From NCBI GenBank assembly GCA_009928955.1, contig SABN01000011.1, forward strand, positions 1 through 48,691: a DNA stretch of 48,691 nt, written 5' to 3'. Made by a program: the position numbers and the translations under genes. A model generated the notes under the pieces. It was not told the origin of the DNA and ran no database searches. It was given only the letters and a program-made list of their open reading frames with translations. Shown here in pieces: positions 37,442 to 44,955 of this stretch. This DNA comes from Opitutia bacterium. Its GTDB lineage: Bacteria > Verrucomicrobiota > Kiritimatiellia > CAIQIC01 > Lenti-01. Numbering within the stretch: position 1 is the stretch's first letter; every line of letters starts with the position of its first letter.

Positions 37442-37470
37442 ACTTTACGCGACCGCCGCCCAACGCGCAA
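37442..37470 (-). promoter_or_regulatory. Sigma-70-type promoter of aspS, TTGCGC-N17-TAAAGT
   Basis: TTGCGC (37465-37470) and TAAAGT (37442-37447) on the minus strand with 17-nt spacing, 38 nt before the aspS ATG and just after the end of the upstream membrane-protein gene. Confidence 0.55.
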
Positions 37471-37495
37471 ACATTTCCAGCGCCCCCCGCCCGCC

Positions 37496-38230
37496 CTAGA
37501 ACTGGTCCGAACCGAACTGGACGCCGTTCCGGGGCGCCGCCGGCGGCGGCTCGTCGTCCAACGGCTGCGGCGGCCGGGGCTTCGTGAACAACCGCGACCA
37601 GTGCGCCGCCCCCATCACCGCGCTGGCCAACACCGTCATCAGGGCCAGCAGCCACAGGAGGAGGAGCAACGGCGTCGGATCGGTCGGATAGTCCTTGTTG
37701 GCGTCCAGAACCGCCCCCGAGAGCAACCCCATCAGCGCAATGACGCCCAGCACCATCTGGACCTGCTGGCAGGCGATGTACGCCATCTCGATCCGGGGCT
37801 CCAGTTCGGGATGCGGCCCGGCCCGCTCGTGCAGGATGCGGCCGATCGGATACACCAGCAGCAGCAGCCCGAACAAAACCGGCGGCCAGACTCCGCCCAG
37901 CTCGAGCAGCAACCCGCCGAACACCGTCCACAGCACCCCCGGACACAGCACGATGAACAGATAGCGGATCAGGAAATGCAGCGTGGAGAACCCCCGCATC
38001 GGCCGGTGGCCCGACTTCCGCCACAGGGTCCACAATACCGCCAGCCCCCCCAGCACCAGCCCGCCCCCGATCCACAGCCCCGGCGGCGGCCTTTCCGGCG
38101 TCCCCGCCGCCACCAGCAGCAGCACCAGCCCCAGCGGCACCAGCCCCAGCGCCAGCGTCTGCCGCACCTGCACGTCCGCCAGCGCGGCGCCCGCGCTCAG
38201 CGAAGGAAATAATGGCGCGTGCGCTTTCAT
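37496..38230 (-). CDS. Hypothetical polytopic membrane protein coupled to trkH
   Basis: The 244-aa protein has about six or seven hydrophobic segments, including TLALGLVPLGLVLLLVAAG, GLWIGGGLVLGGLAVLWTLW, LIRYLFIVLCPGVLWTVFGGLLLEL, WPPVLFGLLLLVYPIG, MVLGVIALMGLLSGAVL and LLLLLWLLALMTVLASAVMGA. The tail is proline-rich and charged. I do not recognise a family. Its ATG overlaps the stop of the downstream-most trkH by 4 nt (ATGA), so it is probably made with TrkH and could be a potassium-transport accessory; that is inference from position only. Confidence 0.72.
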   Translation of the reverse strand: MKAHAPLFPSLSAGAALADVQVRQTLALGLVPLGLVLLLVAAGTPERPPPGLWIGGGLVLGGLAVLWTLWRKSGHRPMRGFSTLHFLIRYLFIVLCPGVLWTVFGGLLLELGGVWPPVLFGLLLLVYPIGRILHERAGPHPELEPRIEMAYIACQQVQMVLGVIALMGLLSGAVLDANKDYPTDPTPLLLLLWLLALMTVLASAVMGAAHWSRLFTKPRPPQPLDDEPPPAAPRNGVQFGSDQF

Positions 38231-39678
38231 TTCCTCCAAAAGGCCGGCAGGATCAGCGCCAGCACGGTGTACAGTTCCAGGCGCCCCACCAGCATCAGCA
38301 ACGTCAAGATCGCTTGGCCCGCTTCGGGGATCGCCGCGAAGTTCATCGTCGGCCCCACCGTGGAAAACCCCGGCCCCACGTTGCTGATGCAGGCGATCGC
38401 CGCCGACCCCGCCGTCTGGATGTCGGGCGAAAACGGAATCATCGCCAGCACCCCCAGCAACGTCACGAACAGATACAGGGCCACGAATGAAACGATGGAC
38501 AGCAAAATGTCGTCGCCCATCGGCTTGCGGCCCAGCCGAATCGGGATCACCGCCTGCGGCTGCATGAAGAGCCGCACCTCCCGCCCGATCGCCTTGAGCA
38601 TCACCTGGATCCGCCCGGCCTTGATCCCCCCGGCCGTGGACCCGGCGCACCCGCCCAGCAGCATCAGCACGATCAAGACGGGCTTGAGCACGACCGGCCA
38701 GCGCTCGTAGTCGCCCGTGACGAAACCCGTCGTGGTCATGAGGCTCGCGCACGTGAAGGCCACTTCGCGGAACGACGCCCCCCAGCCCGCCCCGGCCGCA
38801 GCCCGCGCCTGGTGCAGCACCGCCGTGCCCGCCACCGAGCAAGCCAGGAAGACGCCAAGGAAAAAGCGGATCTCGCCATCCTTCCACCACGCGGACACCT
38901 CGCCGCGCAGCACGCGATAATGCAACGCGAAATTGATGCCCGCCAGCAGCATGAATACCGTCACCACGCTTTCAATGTACACGCTGTCGAATGCCGCGAT
39001 GCTGGCCGTCCGCGTCGAGAACCCTCCCGTGGCCATGGTGGTGAAGGAATGGCAGACCGCATCGAACCAGTCCATCCCCCCCAGCCGCAACAACGCGATC
39101 AGCACCACGATCAAAATGGTGTAGACCCCCCACAGCATCTTGGCGGTCGAAGCCATCCGCGGCTCGATGCGGTCCTTCGTCGGCCCCGGCATCTCGGCGC
39201 GATACAACTGCATCCCGCCCGCCCCCGCGATCGGCAGGATCGCCACCACCAGGATCAGCACGCCCATGCCGCCGATGAACTGCGTCAGCGCCCGCCAAAG
39301 CAATATGCCCTGCGGCACCCCCTCCAACACCGGAATGACCGATGCCCCCGTCGTCGTCATGCCCGAGACCGTCTCGAACAGCGCGGCCACCGGCGAGGCG
39401 ATGACCCCCGAAAGCACATAGGGAAACGCCCCCGCGATGCCCGCAAACAGCCAGCCGAACGCCACCACCCCCAGCCCGTCCCGCCGCGACAGCTCCTGCT
39501 TGTTCCGCGTCAGCACCCACAGTGGCAAGGCCACCCCCAGCGTCCCGGCCGCAGACTGTCCCAGCGCCCACGTCGCCGGCTCGTCGTGCAGATACGAAAC
39601 CAATCCGCAAAACCCCATCAGCAAGGCCATCACGCCCAATAGCCACGCAATCACGTGGAACACCGACCTGAAATTCAT
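38227..39678 (-). CDS. trkH: Trk-type potassium uptake membrane subunit TrkH (copy 1)
   Basis: The 483-aa protein is the pore-forming subunit of a Trk K+ transporter in the inner membrane. The four P-loop filters are visible: VSGMTTTGASV, TTMATGGFSTRT, SLMTTTGFVTGDYERW and ISNVGPGFSTVGP. The family stretch LGGCAGSTAGGIKAGR follows filter 3. It is a close paralogue of the next upstream gene (same length, roughly 70% identical by eye), separated by 61 nt, showing a tandem duplication. A cytoplasmic TrkA partner is encoded at the head of the cluster. Stop overlaps the unknown membrane protein gene by 4 nt. Confidence 0.95.
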   Translation of the reverse strand: MNFRSVFHVIAWLLGVMALLMGFCGLVSYLHDEPATWALGQSAAGTLGVALPLWVLTRNKQELSRRDGLGVVAFGWLFAGIAGAFPYVLSGVIASPVAALFETVSGMTTTGASVIPVLEGVPQGILLWRALTQFIGGMGVLILVVAILPIAGAGGMQLYRAEMPGPTKDRIEPRMASTAKMLWGVYTILIVVLIALLRLGGMDWFDAVCHSFTTMATGGFSTRTASIAAFDSVYIESVVTVFMLLAGINFALHYRVLRGEVSAWWKDGEIRFFLGVFLACSVAGTAVLHQARAAAGAGWGASFREVAFTCASLMTTTGFVTGDYERWPVVLKPVLIVLMLLGGCAGSTAGGIKAGRIQVMLKAIGREVRLFMQPQAVIPIRLGRKPMGDDILLSIVSFVALYLFVTLLGVLAMIPFSPDIQTAGSAAIACISNVGPGFSTVGPTMNFAAIPEAGQAILTLLMLVGRLELYTVLALILPAFWRK

Positions 39679-39739
39679 CGCGCGCCCCCCGCTCTCCGCG
39701 GTTGGCGCTGCCGGCGGGCCTGCTGGGTCGGGCGCGCCA

Positions 39740-41191
39740 TCACTTCCTCCAGAAGGACGGCAGGAAAATCGCCAGCAAGGTGTAGAACTCGAGGCGGCCG
39801 GCCAGCATCATCACGATCAAGACGAGTTGGCCCCCGCCCGGTATGGATGCGTAGTTCTGGGTCGGCCCAACCGCCGACAACCCCGGCCCCACTCCGCCCA
39901 TGCAGGCGATCACGGCCGAACCCGCCGTCGCCAGATCGGGCGTGCCCGGCAGCATCGCCACGGTCCCCGCCAGCGCAACCATCAGATAGAGCGCCACGAA
40001 CGACAGGATCGGCAGCAATACGTCGTCGTCCAGGAGCTTGCGGTCCATTTTGACGGGAATCACCGCCTGCGGCTGCATGAACAGGCGGATTTCGCGCGCG
40101 ACGGCTTTGAGCATCACTTCGATCCGGGCGACCTTGATGCCCCCCGCGGTGGACCCCGCGCAGCCGCCCATCAGCATCAACAGGAGCAGCAGCGACTTCA
40201 ACAGGCCGGGCCATTGGTCGAAATCCGCCGTGCCGAATCCCGTGGTCGTCGCCAAGCTCACGCAGCTGAAGGCCGCCCCCCGGAGCGCCGCCCCCCACCC
40301 CGGCCCCGCTGGCGCATGGTGCAGCACCACCGTGCAGATCGCAACGGATCCCGCCAGGACGCCCACGAAGAACCGGATGCTGGAATCCTTCCACCACGGG
40401 GAGAATTCCCCGCGCAACACGCGGTAGTGCAGGGCGAAATTCGTGGCCCCCAGGATCATGAACACGATCAGGACGCTCTCGATGTAAACGCTGTCGTACG
40501 CCGCGATGCTGGCCGTCCGCGTGGAGAACCCGCCCGTGGCCAAGGTCGCGAAGGAATGGCAGACCGAATCGAACCAATCCATCCCCCCCAGCCGCAGCAA
40601 ATAGACCAGCGCCACGATCAGGATGACATACACCCCCCACAGCATCTTGGCGGTTGCCGCCATGCGCGGCTCGATGCGGTCCTTGGAGGGCCCGGCCGTT
40701 TCGGCCCGGTAGAGCTGCAGCCCCCCCGCCCCGGCGATCGGCAAAATCGCCACCACCAGCACCAGAATCCCCATGCCGCCGATCAGATGGGTGATGGCCC
40801 GCCACAGCAGGATGCCCTTGGGCACCCCCTCCAACACCGGAATGACCGAGGCCCCCGTCGTCGTCATGCCCGAGACCGTCTCGAACAGCGCCGCCACCGG
40901 CGAGGCGATCACCCCCGAAAGCACATAGGGAAAGGCCCCCGCGATGCCCGCCAACAGCCAGCCGAACGCCACCACCCCCAGCCCGTCCCGCCGCGACAAC
41001 TCCTGCTGGTTCCGCGTCACCACCCAGAGCAGCGCCGCCGCCACCATCGTCCCGGCCGACGAGTACCACAGCCCCTCCCACGCCGTCGCCGGCTCGCCAT
41101 GCAAATGCGACACGAGCCCGCAGAACCCCATCAGCAGGCCCACCACGCCCAACAGCCAGGAAATCACATGGAACACGGGCTTGAAGTTCAT
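39740..41191 (-). CDS. trkH: Trk-type potassium uptake membrane subunit TrkH (copy 2)
   Basis: The 483-aa paralogue carries filters VSGMTTTGASV, ATLATGGFSTRT, SLATTTGFGTADFDQW and MGGVGPGLSAVGP. Filters 1 and 2 are nearly the same as in the other copy; filter 3 surroundings (GFGTAD against GFVTGD) and filter 4 (GGVGPGLSA against SNVGPGFST) differ, which could change conductance or regulation. It begins 10 nt after the trkA stop, so trkA-trkH-trkH-membrane protein form one unit. It aligns with the sister copy from MNF at the start to FWRK at the end. Confidence 0.95.
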   Translation of the reverse strand: MNFKPVFHVISWLLGVVGLLMGFCGLVSHLHGEPATAWEGLWYSSAGTMVAAALLWVVTRNQQELSRRDGLGVVAFGWLLAGIAGAFPYVLSGVIASPVAALFETVSGMTTTGASVIPVLEGVPKGILLWRAITHLIGGMGILVLVVAILPIAGAGGLQLYRAETAGPSKDRIEPRMAATAKMLWGVYVILIVALVYLLRLGGMDWFDSVCHSFATLATGGFSTRTASIAAYDSVYIESVLIVFMILGATNFALHYRVLRGEFSPWWKDSSIRFFVGVLAGSVAICTVVLHHAPAGPGWGAALRGAAFSCVSLATTTGFGTADFDQWPGLLKSLLLLLMLMGGCAGSTAGGIKVARIEVMLKAVAREIRLFMQPQAVIPVKMDRKLLDDDVLLPILSFVALYLMVALAGTVAMLPGTPDLATAGSAVIACMGGVGPGLSAVGPTQNYASIPGGGQLVLIVMMLAGRLEFYTLLAIFLPSFWRK

Positions 41192-41201
41192 CGCGGACGG
41201 C

Positions 41202-42548
41202 TCAGGCGGTGAAGAGCGATTCCATCTTCGACAGCGCGGCCGGCAGGCAATACACCACCACCCGGTCCCCCGCCGCCAATTCCAGGTCGCCCGTGGCCGT
41301 CCGCACCTTGGCGCCCCGCAGCGCCGTCACGATGATCACCCCGTTCGGAATCTTCAGATCCTTGATCGCCTGCCCCGCCCACTTGTGCTTGGCCGACAGC
41401 TTCAGCTCGATGAGCTCCCCGGGCAGCCGCGCCAGGATCGCCGCCGATTGAACGTTCTTGCCGCGCACGAAATGCAGGATGGAATTGATCATCGCCAGGT
41501 GCGGATCCACGATCCGGTCCAGCAGCCGCAGCTGGTTGATGATGCCGATGTACTCCTTCTTGCCCACCTGCGCCGCCGTGAAGCGCGCCCCGAACTTCTC
41601 CGCCACCAGGCAGCCGATGATGTTGTGCTCGTCGCTCCCCGTCGCCGCCACATACGCCATCTCCCCGGCTTCCCCGATCCCCGCCAAGGTCTGCTGCTCC
41701 AGCGCATCGCCCTTGATCACCAGCGTCCGGTTCAGCTGCGCCGAACAGAAGTCCGCCCGCTCCTCGTCCTGCTCGATCAGCACGATCTGCATGCGCGTGT
41801 GCTCCAGCATCCGCGCCAGCTGCAGCCCCAGCTCCCCGCCGCCCGCGATCACCACCCGCTGGAACCGCCGGTGCTCCGGCCACGCCCACTGCATGAAGTC
41901 CGCCACCGCGTCCGGCTCGCCCGCGAAATACACCTCGTCGCCCACCAAGAAGGTCGTGTCGCCGTGCGGCGTCATCACCTCGTCGCCCCGCACCACCGCC
42001 ACGAAACGGATCTTCTGCAGCCAATCCTTGCCCGCGAAATTCTTGAGCATGCCCCCCAGCAGCGGGCTGTCCATGTGGATCGCCATGCCGACCACCATCA
42101 CGCGCTCGTCCAGCAGGTCGGCCACCTCCACCGAGCCCGGCAGCCGCAGCACGTTGTACAGGTCCCGCGCGTATTCGTCATATTGGTTCACCAGCAGATC
42201 GACCCCCAATTGGTCGAAATGGATGTGCCGGCTCGTCAAATACGACGACGACGACACCCGCGCCACCGTCCGCGATACCCCCCGCGCCCGGGCAAAGATG
42301 CAGGCCAAGATGTTGGTGTCGTCGCGGTCCGTCACCGCCACCACCATGTCCGCCCGCTCGATGTCGGCTTCTTCCAGCACGGCGGGATTCGCTCCATCCC
42401 CATGGACGGTCATCAGATCCAAATGGGAGTCCAGTTCCGCCAACGCCTCCGTCGAGGCGTCAATGACCACCACGTCGTGCTCGTCTTCGCAGAATTTCTC
42501 GGCCAAATGTTCGCCCGTTTGGCCGCCTCCAATGATTACTATGCGCAT
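41202..42548 (-). CDS. trkA: Trk potassium transport regulatory subunit TrkA
   Basis: The 448-aa cytoplasmic protein contains two RCK units. The first opens MRIVIIGGGQTGEHLAEKFCEDEHDVVVID with a NAD-binding GxGxxG-type loop, and has GDGANPAVLEEADIERADMVVAVTDRDDTNIL. The second opens RVVIAGGGELGLQLARML and has IKGDALEQQTLAGIGEAGEMAYVAATGSDEHNIIGCLVAEKFG. Each RCK_N is followed by an RCK_C segment. TrkA binds nucleotides and gates TrkH. One trkA serves two trkH copies here. The ATG at 42548 starts the conserved N-terminus; the frame is open 39 nt further up. Confidence 0.96.
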   Translation of the reverse strand: MRIVIIGGGQTGEHLAEKFCEDEHDVVVIDASTEALAELDSHLDLMTVHGDGANPAVLEEADIERADMVVAVTDRDDTNILACIFARARGVSRTVARVSSSSYLTSRHIHFDQLGVDLLVNQYDEYARDLYNVLRLPGSVEVADLLDERVMVVGMAIHMDSPLLGGMLKNFAGKDWLQKIRFVAVVRGDEVMTPHGDTTFLVGDEVYFAGEPDAVADFMQWAWPEHRRFQRVVIAGGGELGLQLARMLEHTRMQIVLIEQDEERADFCSAQLNRTLVIKGDALEQQTLAGIGEAGEMAYVAATGSDEHNIIGCLVAEKFGARFTAAQVGKKEYIGIINQLRLLDRIVDPHLAMINSILHFVRGKNVQSAAILARLPGELIELKLSAKHKWAGQAIKDLKIPNGVIIVTALRGAKVRTATGDLELAAGDRVVVYCLPAALSKMESLFTA

Positions 42549-42866
42549 AGATCCATTCCGGTTATTGATCTTCCCTCCATTATCCAAATCCCCCCCCCCC
42601 TTGCAAGGGGGAAGCCCATCCCAAACCGACCTTTCAACAGATGTTTAATTAACAATGCATAGAATATATTACATATATATTTATTTATATCCTTATCATT
42701 ATAAATATTATATACATATTTTGACGCATACTTAATTAACTATGCGTAGATGTTTTGAATCCAATCTTGCGATGCCCAGACGCTGCGGTGAACCCCCTCA
42801 GGTTCGTTCCATGGCTTGAAACGCCTGCGCCTTGCCTTCCGCGCGCCCGAGTGGCAAGGTTGTCGC
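42549..42866. other. 318-bp divergent regulatory region between trkA and dapF
   Basis: Next to trkA there is a run of ten C residues (42591-42600) and the perfect 16-bp palindrome CCCCCTTGCAAGGGGG (42596-42611), which lies in the trkA leader if transcription starts in the AT island. From about 42630 to 42745 the sequence is extremely AT-rich with several TATA-like -10 candidates on both strands. Near dapF it returns to high GC and holds no recognised element apart from AAGG before the ATG. Confidence 0.6.
42645..42750. repeat. Pair of 19-bp direct repeats flanking an AT-rich island
   Basis: TTAATTAACAATGCATAGA (42645-42663) and TTAATTAACTATGCGTAGA (42732-42750) match at 17 of 19 positions, 87 bp apart start to start. 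Each carries the palindrome TTAATTAA; the second copy sits in a wider near-palindrome CGCATA-c-TTAATTAA-c-TATGCG. AGATGTTT also occurs beside both copies. They bracket about 70 bp of nearly pure A/T. Confidence 0.8.
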
Positions 42867-43658
42867 ATGCAACTCCTCTTTTGGAAAATGCACGGGGCCG
42901 GCAATGATTTCATCCTTGTGGATGATCGGACGGCGGCGTTCCCCGTCCAAGACGCCGCCTTCATCGCATGCCTCTGCGACCGCCGCCGCGGTGTTGGCTC
43001 CGAGGGGCTTCTCCTCGTCCAGCCCTCTGCCGCCGCCGATTTCCGAATGCGCTTCTTCAACCCCGACGGCACCGAAGCGGACATGTGCGGCAACGGAGCC
43101 CGCTGCATCGCGCGCCTTGCCTGCGAAATCGGCGCCGCCCCGGCGGATATGTGCATTGAAACCGCTGCCGGGCTCGTCCGCGCCGAAATCCTCCCCCCCC
43201 TCGTCCGGCTCCACCTGCCCCCGCCCAAGGACTGGCGGTTGCACCTCTCCATGGCGTGGATGGACCGCGAAATGCCCCTCCACTTCATCAATAGCGGCGT
43301 GCCCCACGCCGTCGTCCCCGTCGAAGACCTCTCCGCCGTCGATTTGCCCGCCTTGGGCTCCGCCATCCGCCACCACGCCCTTTTCGCCCCTGCGGGCACC
43401 AACGCCGACTTCATCCAGATCACGGGCGCCAATTCCCTTTCCATCCGCACGTATGAACGTGGAGTCGAGGCTGAAACCCTCGCCTGCGGCACCGGCATTG
43501 CCGCCGCCGCCCTCGTCGCCGAAAAGCTCGGGCTCGTTCGCGCCCCCGTGCGCGCGACCACCGCCGGCGGCGATATTCTGGAAGTCGGCCTCTCCCCGCT
43601 CACCCTGACCGGACCCGCCGAGCACACCTTCCGGGGCCAGATCGACTACCGGCAATAG
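42867..43658 (+). CDS. dapF: Diaminopimelate epimerase
   Basis: The 263-aa enzyme converts LL- to meso-diaminopimelate for lysine and peptidoglycan synthesis without a cofactor. The catalytic thiol pair is present: Cys74 in ADMCGNGARC and Cys207 in TLACGTGIAAAA. The typical start KMHGAGNDFILVDD and the NSGVPHAVV and GTNADFIQI motifs are also seen. The ATG at 42867 follows AAGG and the family N-terminus starts there; 51 nt of extra open frame upstream is unrelated. It overlaps the 3' end of the convergent acylphosphatase gene by 13 bp. Confidence 0.96.
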   Translation: MQLLFWKMHGAGNDFILVDDRTAAFPVQDAAFIACLCDRRRGVGSEGLLLVQPSAAADFRMRFFNPDGTEADMCGNGARCIARLACEIGAAPADMCIETAAGLVRAEILPPLVRLHLPPPKDWRLHLSMAWMDREMPLHFINSGVPHAVVPVEDLSAVDLPALGSAIRHHALFAPAGTNADFIQITGANSLSIRTYERGVEAETLACGTGIAAAALVAEKLGLVRAPVRATTAGGDILEVGLSPLTLTGPAEHTFRGQIDYRQ

Positions 43659-43924
43659 AATCCCGCCAGCCCCGCGGGTTCTCCCCATTCGATCTGTTCA
43701 TTCGCGATATGCCCGCCCACCCGCGAGATGCGAATCTGCAGCAACAGCCGCTCCAGCACGGCCTCCGGCCCTTCCGCCACCAGCCGCACCGAGCCATCGC
43801 TGAGGTTTTCAACGCCGCCCGCAACGCCGAGGCCATTCGCGATGCCCCGCGCCGTGTAGCGGAAACCCACGCCCTGCACCTCGCCGGCGTAGATCACCCG
43901 GACCTGCCGCGCCGCCCCGCTCAT
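43646..43924 (-). CDS. acyP: Acylphosphatase
   Basis: The 92-aa protein hydrolyses acyl phosphates. The catalytic pair is visible: Arg22 in GEVQGVGFRYTA and Asn40 in GGVENLSDGSV. Length is normal for the family (about 90). The ATG at 43924 overlaps the radical SAM stop (ATGA). Its 3' end overlaps dapF by 13 bp on the opposite strand. Confidence 0.93.
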   Translation of the reverse strand: MSGAARQVRVIYAGEVQGVGFRYTARGIANGLGVAGGVENLSDGSVRLVAEGPEAVLERLLLQIRISRVGGHIANEQIEWGEPAGLAGFYCR

Positions 43925-44862
43925 GCCAAAACCACCCGCACCATCCACACGCCGTCATGCGCCTCGATCCCCAGCTTGCCCGCCGCCACCAGCGGCGCCA
44001 ACCGCTGCTCCACCGCCGCGACTTCCGCGCCCCCCGAGGCCGCCAACGCCTCCAGCGCGAGGGGATGCCGCGCCAGCAACTCGATCAACCCCGCGTCCGA
44101 CATCTCCACCGGCGAGACCGCCTTGCCGGAAAAAACCGGAATCTCCGCCACCGGCGAGAACCACGCCGCCACCGTGCGCAGCCACGCTTCCGGCACCCGG
44201 GGCACCACCACGCCCGCCTGCGCCGGACGAGTCGTCGTGTTCAAGTGCACCGCCTCCGCCCGCAAAGACTTCACCAGCTCCGCGATCGCCTTCACCTGCT
44301 CCGGCGCATCGTTGTAGCCCGGCAACAACATCACTTCGACCCAGAGTTGGCCCGGGAAGGCCTCGCGCAGCGCGCGCTCCCCCGCCAGCAGCCGTTCAAA
44401 GGTCACGGCCTCCGCCGGACGGTGGATCCGCGCGAACGACGCCTCGTCCCACGCGCTCAACGTCACCTTCACCACGTCCGCTTCCGCCGCCTCCCGCCGC
44501 ACCTCCGGCATCCACAGCAGCGACCCGTTGCTCAGCAGCGCCGTCTTGAACGGCCCGGCCGCCTTCACATGCCGCAACACCTCGCCAAACCCCGCATGCA
44601 TCGTCGGCTCGCCCGATCCCGACAGCGTCACATAATCGGTCGGGTTCCGCGCCGCCGCCCACCGGTCGAACTCCGCCAGCACCGCCGCCGTCGGCACCCA
44701 TTCCTTGCGCGCGACCGTCAGTTCCGTCGTCCGTCCGACCTGGCAAAAGACGCAATTCTCCGTGCACACCTTCGCCGGATTCAAATCCACCCCCAGCGAA
44801 AGCCCCAGTCGCCGCGACGGCACCGGGCCGAACAAATATCGAAATTTCTCCTCCGGCTTCAC
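43921..44862 (-). CDS. Radical SAM protein (COG0731-like)
   Basis: The 313-aa protein begins MKPEEKFRYLFGPVPSRRLGLSLGVDL and binds a 4Fe-4S cluster through Cys33, Cys37 and Cys40 in KVCTENCVFCQVG. SGSGEPTMHAGF is the SAM-binding GGEP-type motif and VEVMLLPGYND a later conserved strand. The GPVPSRRLGxSLGVD opening is typical of the COG0731 group (distantly like wybutosine synthesis enzymes), whose bacterial function is mostly unknown. I chose the GTG at 44862 with AGGGA upstream; a TTG 42 nt further up is less likely. It is coupled to acyP. Confidence 0.88.
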   Translation of the reverse strand: MKPEEKFRYLFGPVPSRRLGLSLGVDLNPAKVCTENCVFCQVGRTTELTVARKEWVPTAAVLAEFDRWAAARNPTDYVTLSGSGEPTMHAGFGEVLRHVKAAGPFKTALLSNGSLLWMPEVRREAAEADVVKVTLSAWDEASFARIHRPAEAVTFERLLAGERALREAFPGQLWVEVMLLPGYNDAPEQVKAIAELVKSLRAEAVHLNTTTRPAQAGVVVPRVPEAWLRTVAAWFSPVAEIPVFSGKAVSPVEMSDAGLIELLARHPLALEALAASGGAEVAAVEQRLAPLVAAGKLGIEAHDGVWMVRVVLA

Positions 44863-44955
44863 GTCCCTACTCTCTTCCCGCCCCGTCCCCGCTGTCAAAT
44901 CCAAATCCTCGCGCTTCTCCGCGCTTCTCCGATCCGCCGCGGGCGGACGGGCGGT

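Noticed and set aside
37405-37470. 22-residue N-terminal extension of aspS
   Set aside because: It has no homology, would span the predicted promoter, and the ATG at 37404 has a clear ribosome-binding site.
38227-41191. Composite transposon or IS-mediated repeat around the two trkH genes
   Set aside because: The similarity follows the coding regions only; no transposase and no flanking inverted repeats are visible. Simple tandem gene duplication explains it.
42596-42611. Rho-independent terminator at CCCCCTTGCAAGGGGG
   Set aside because: It is a 16-bp palindrome without a T tract on either side and lies in a divergent promoter region.
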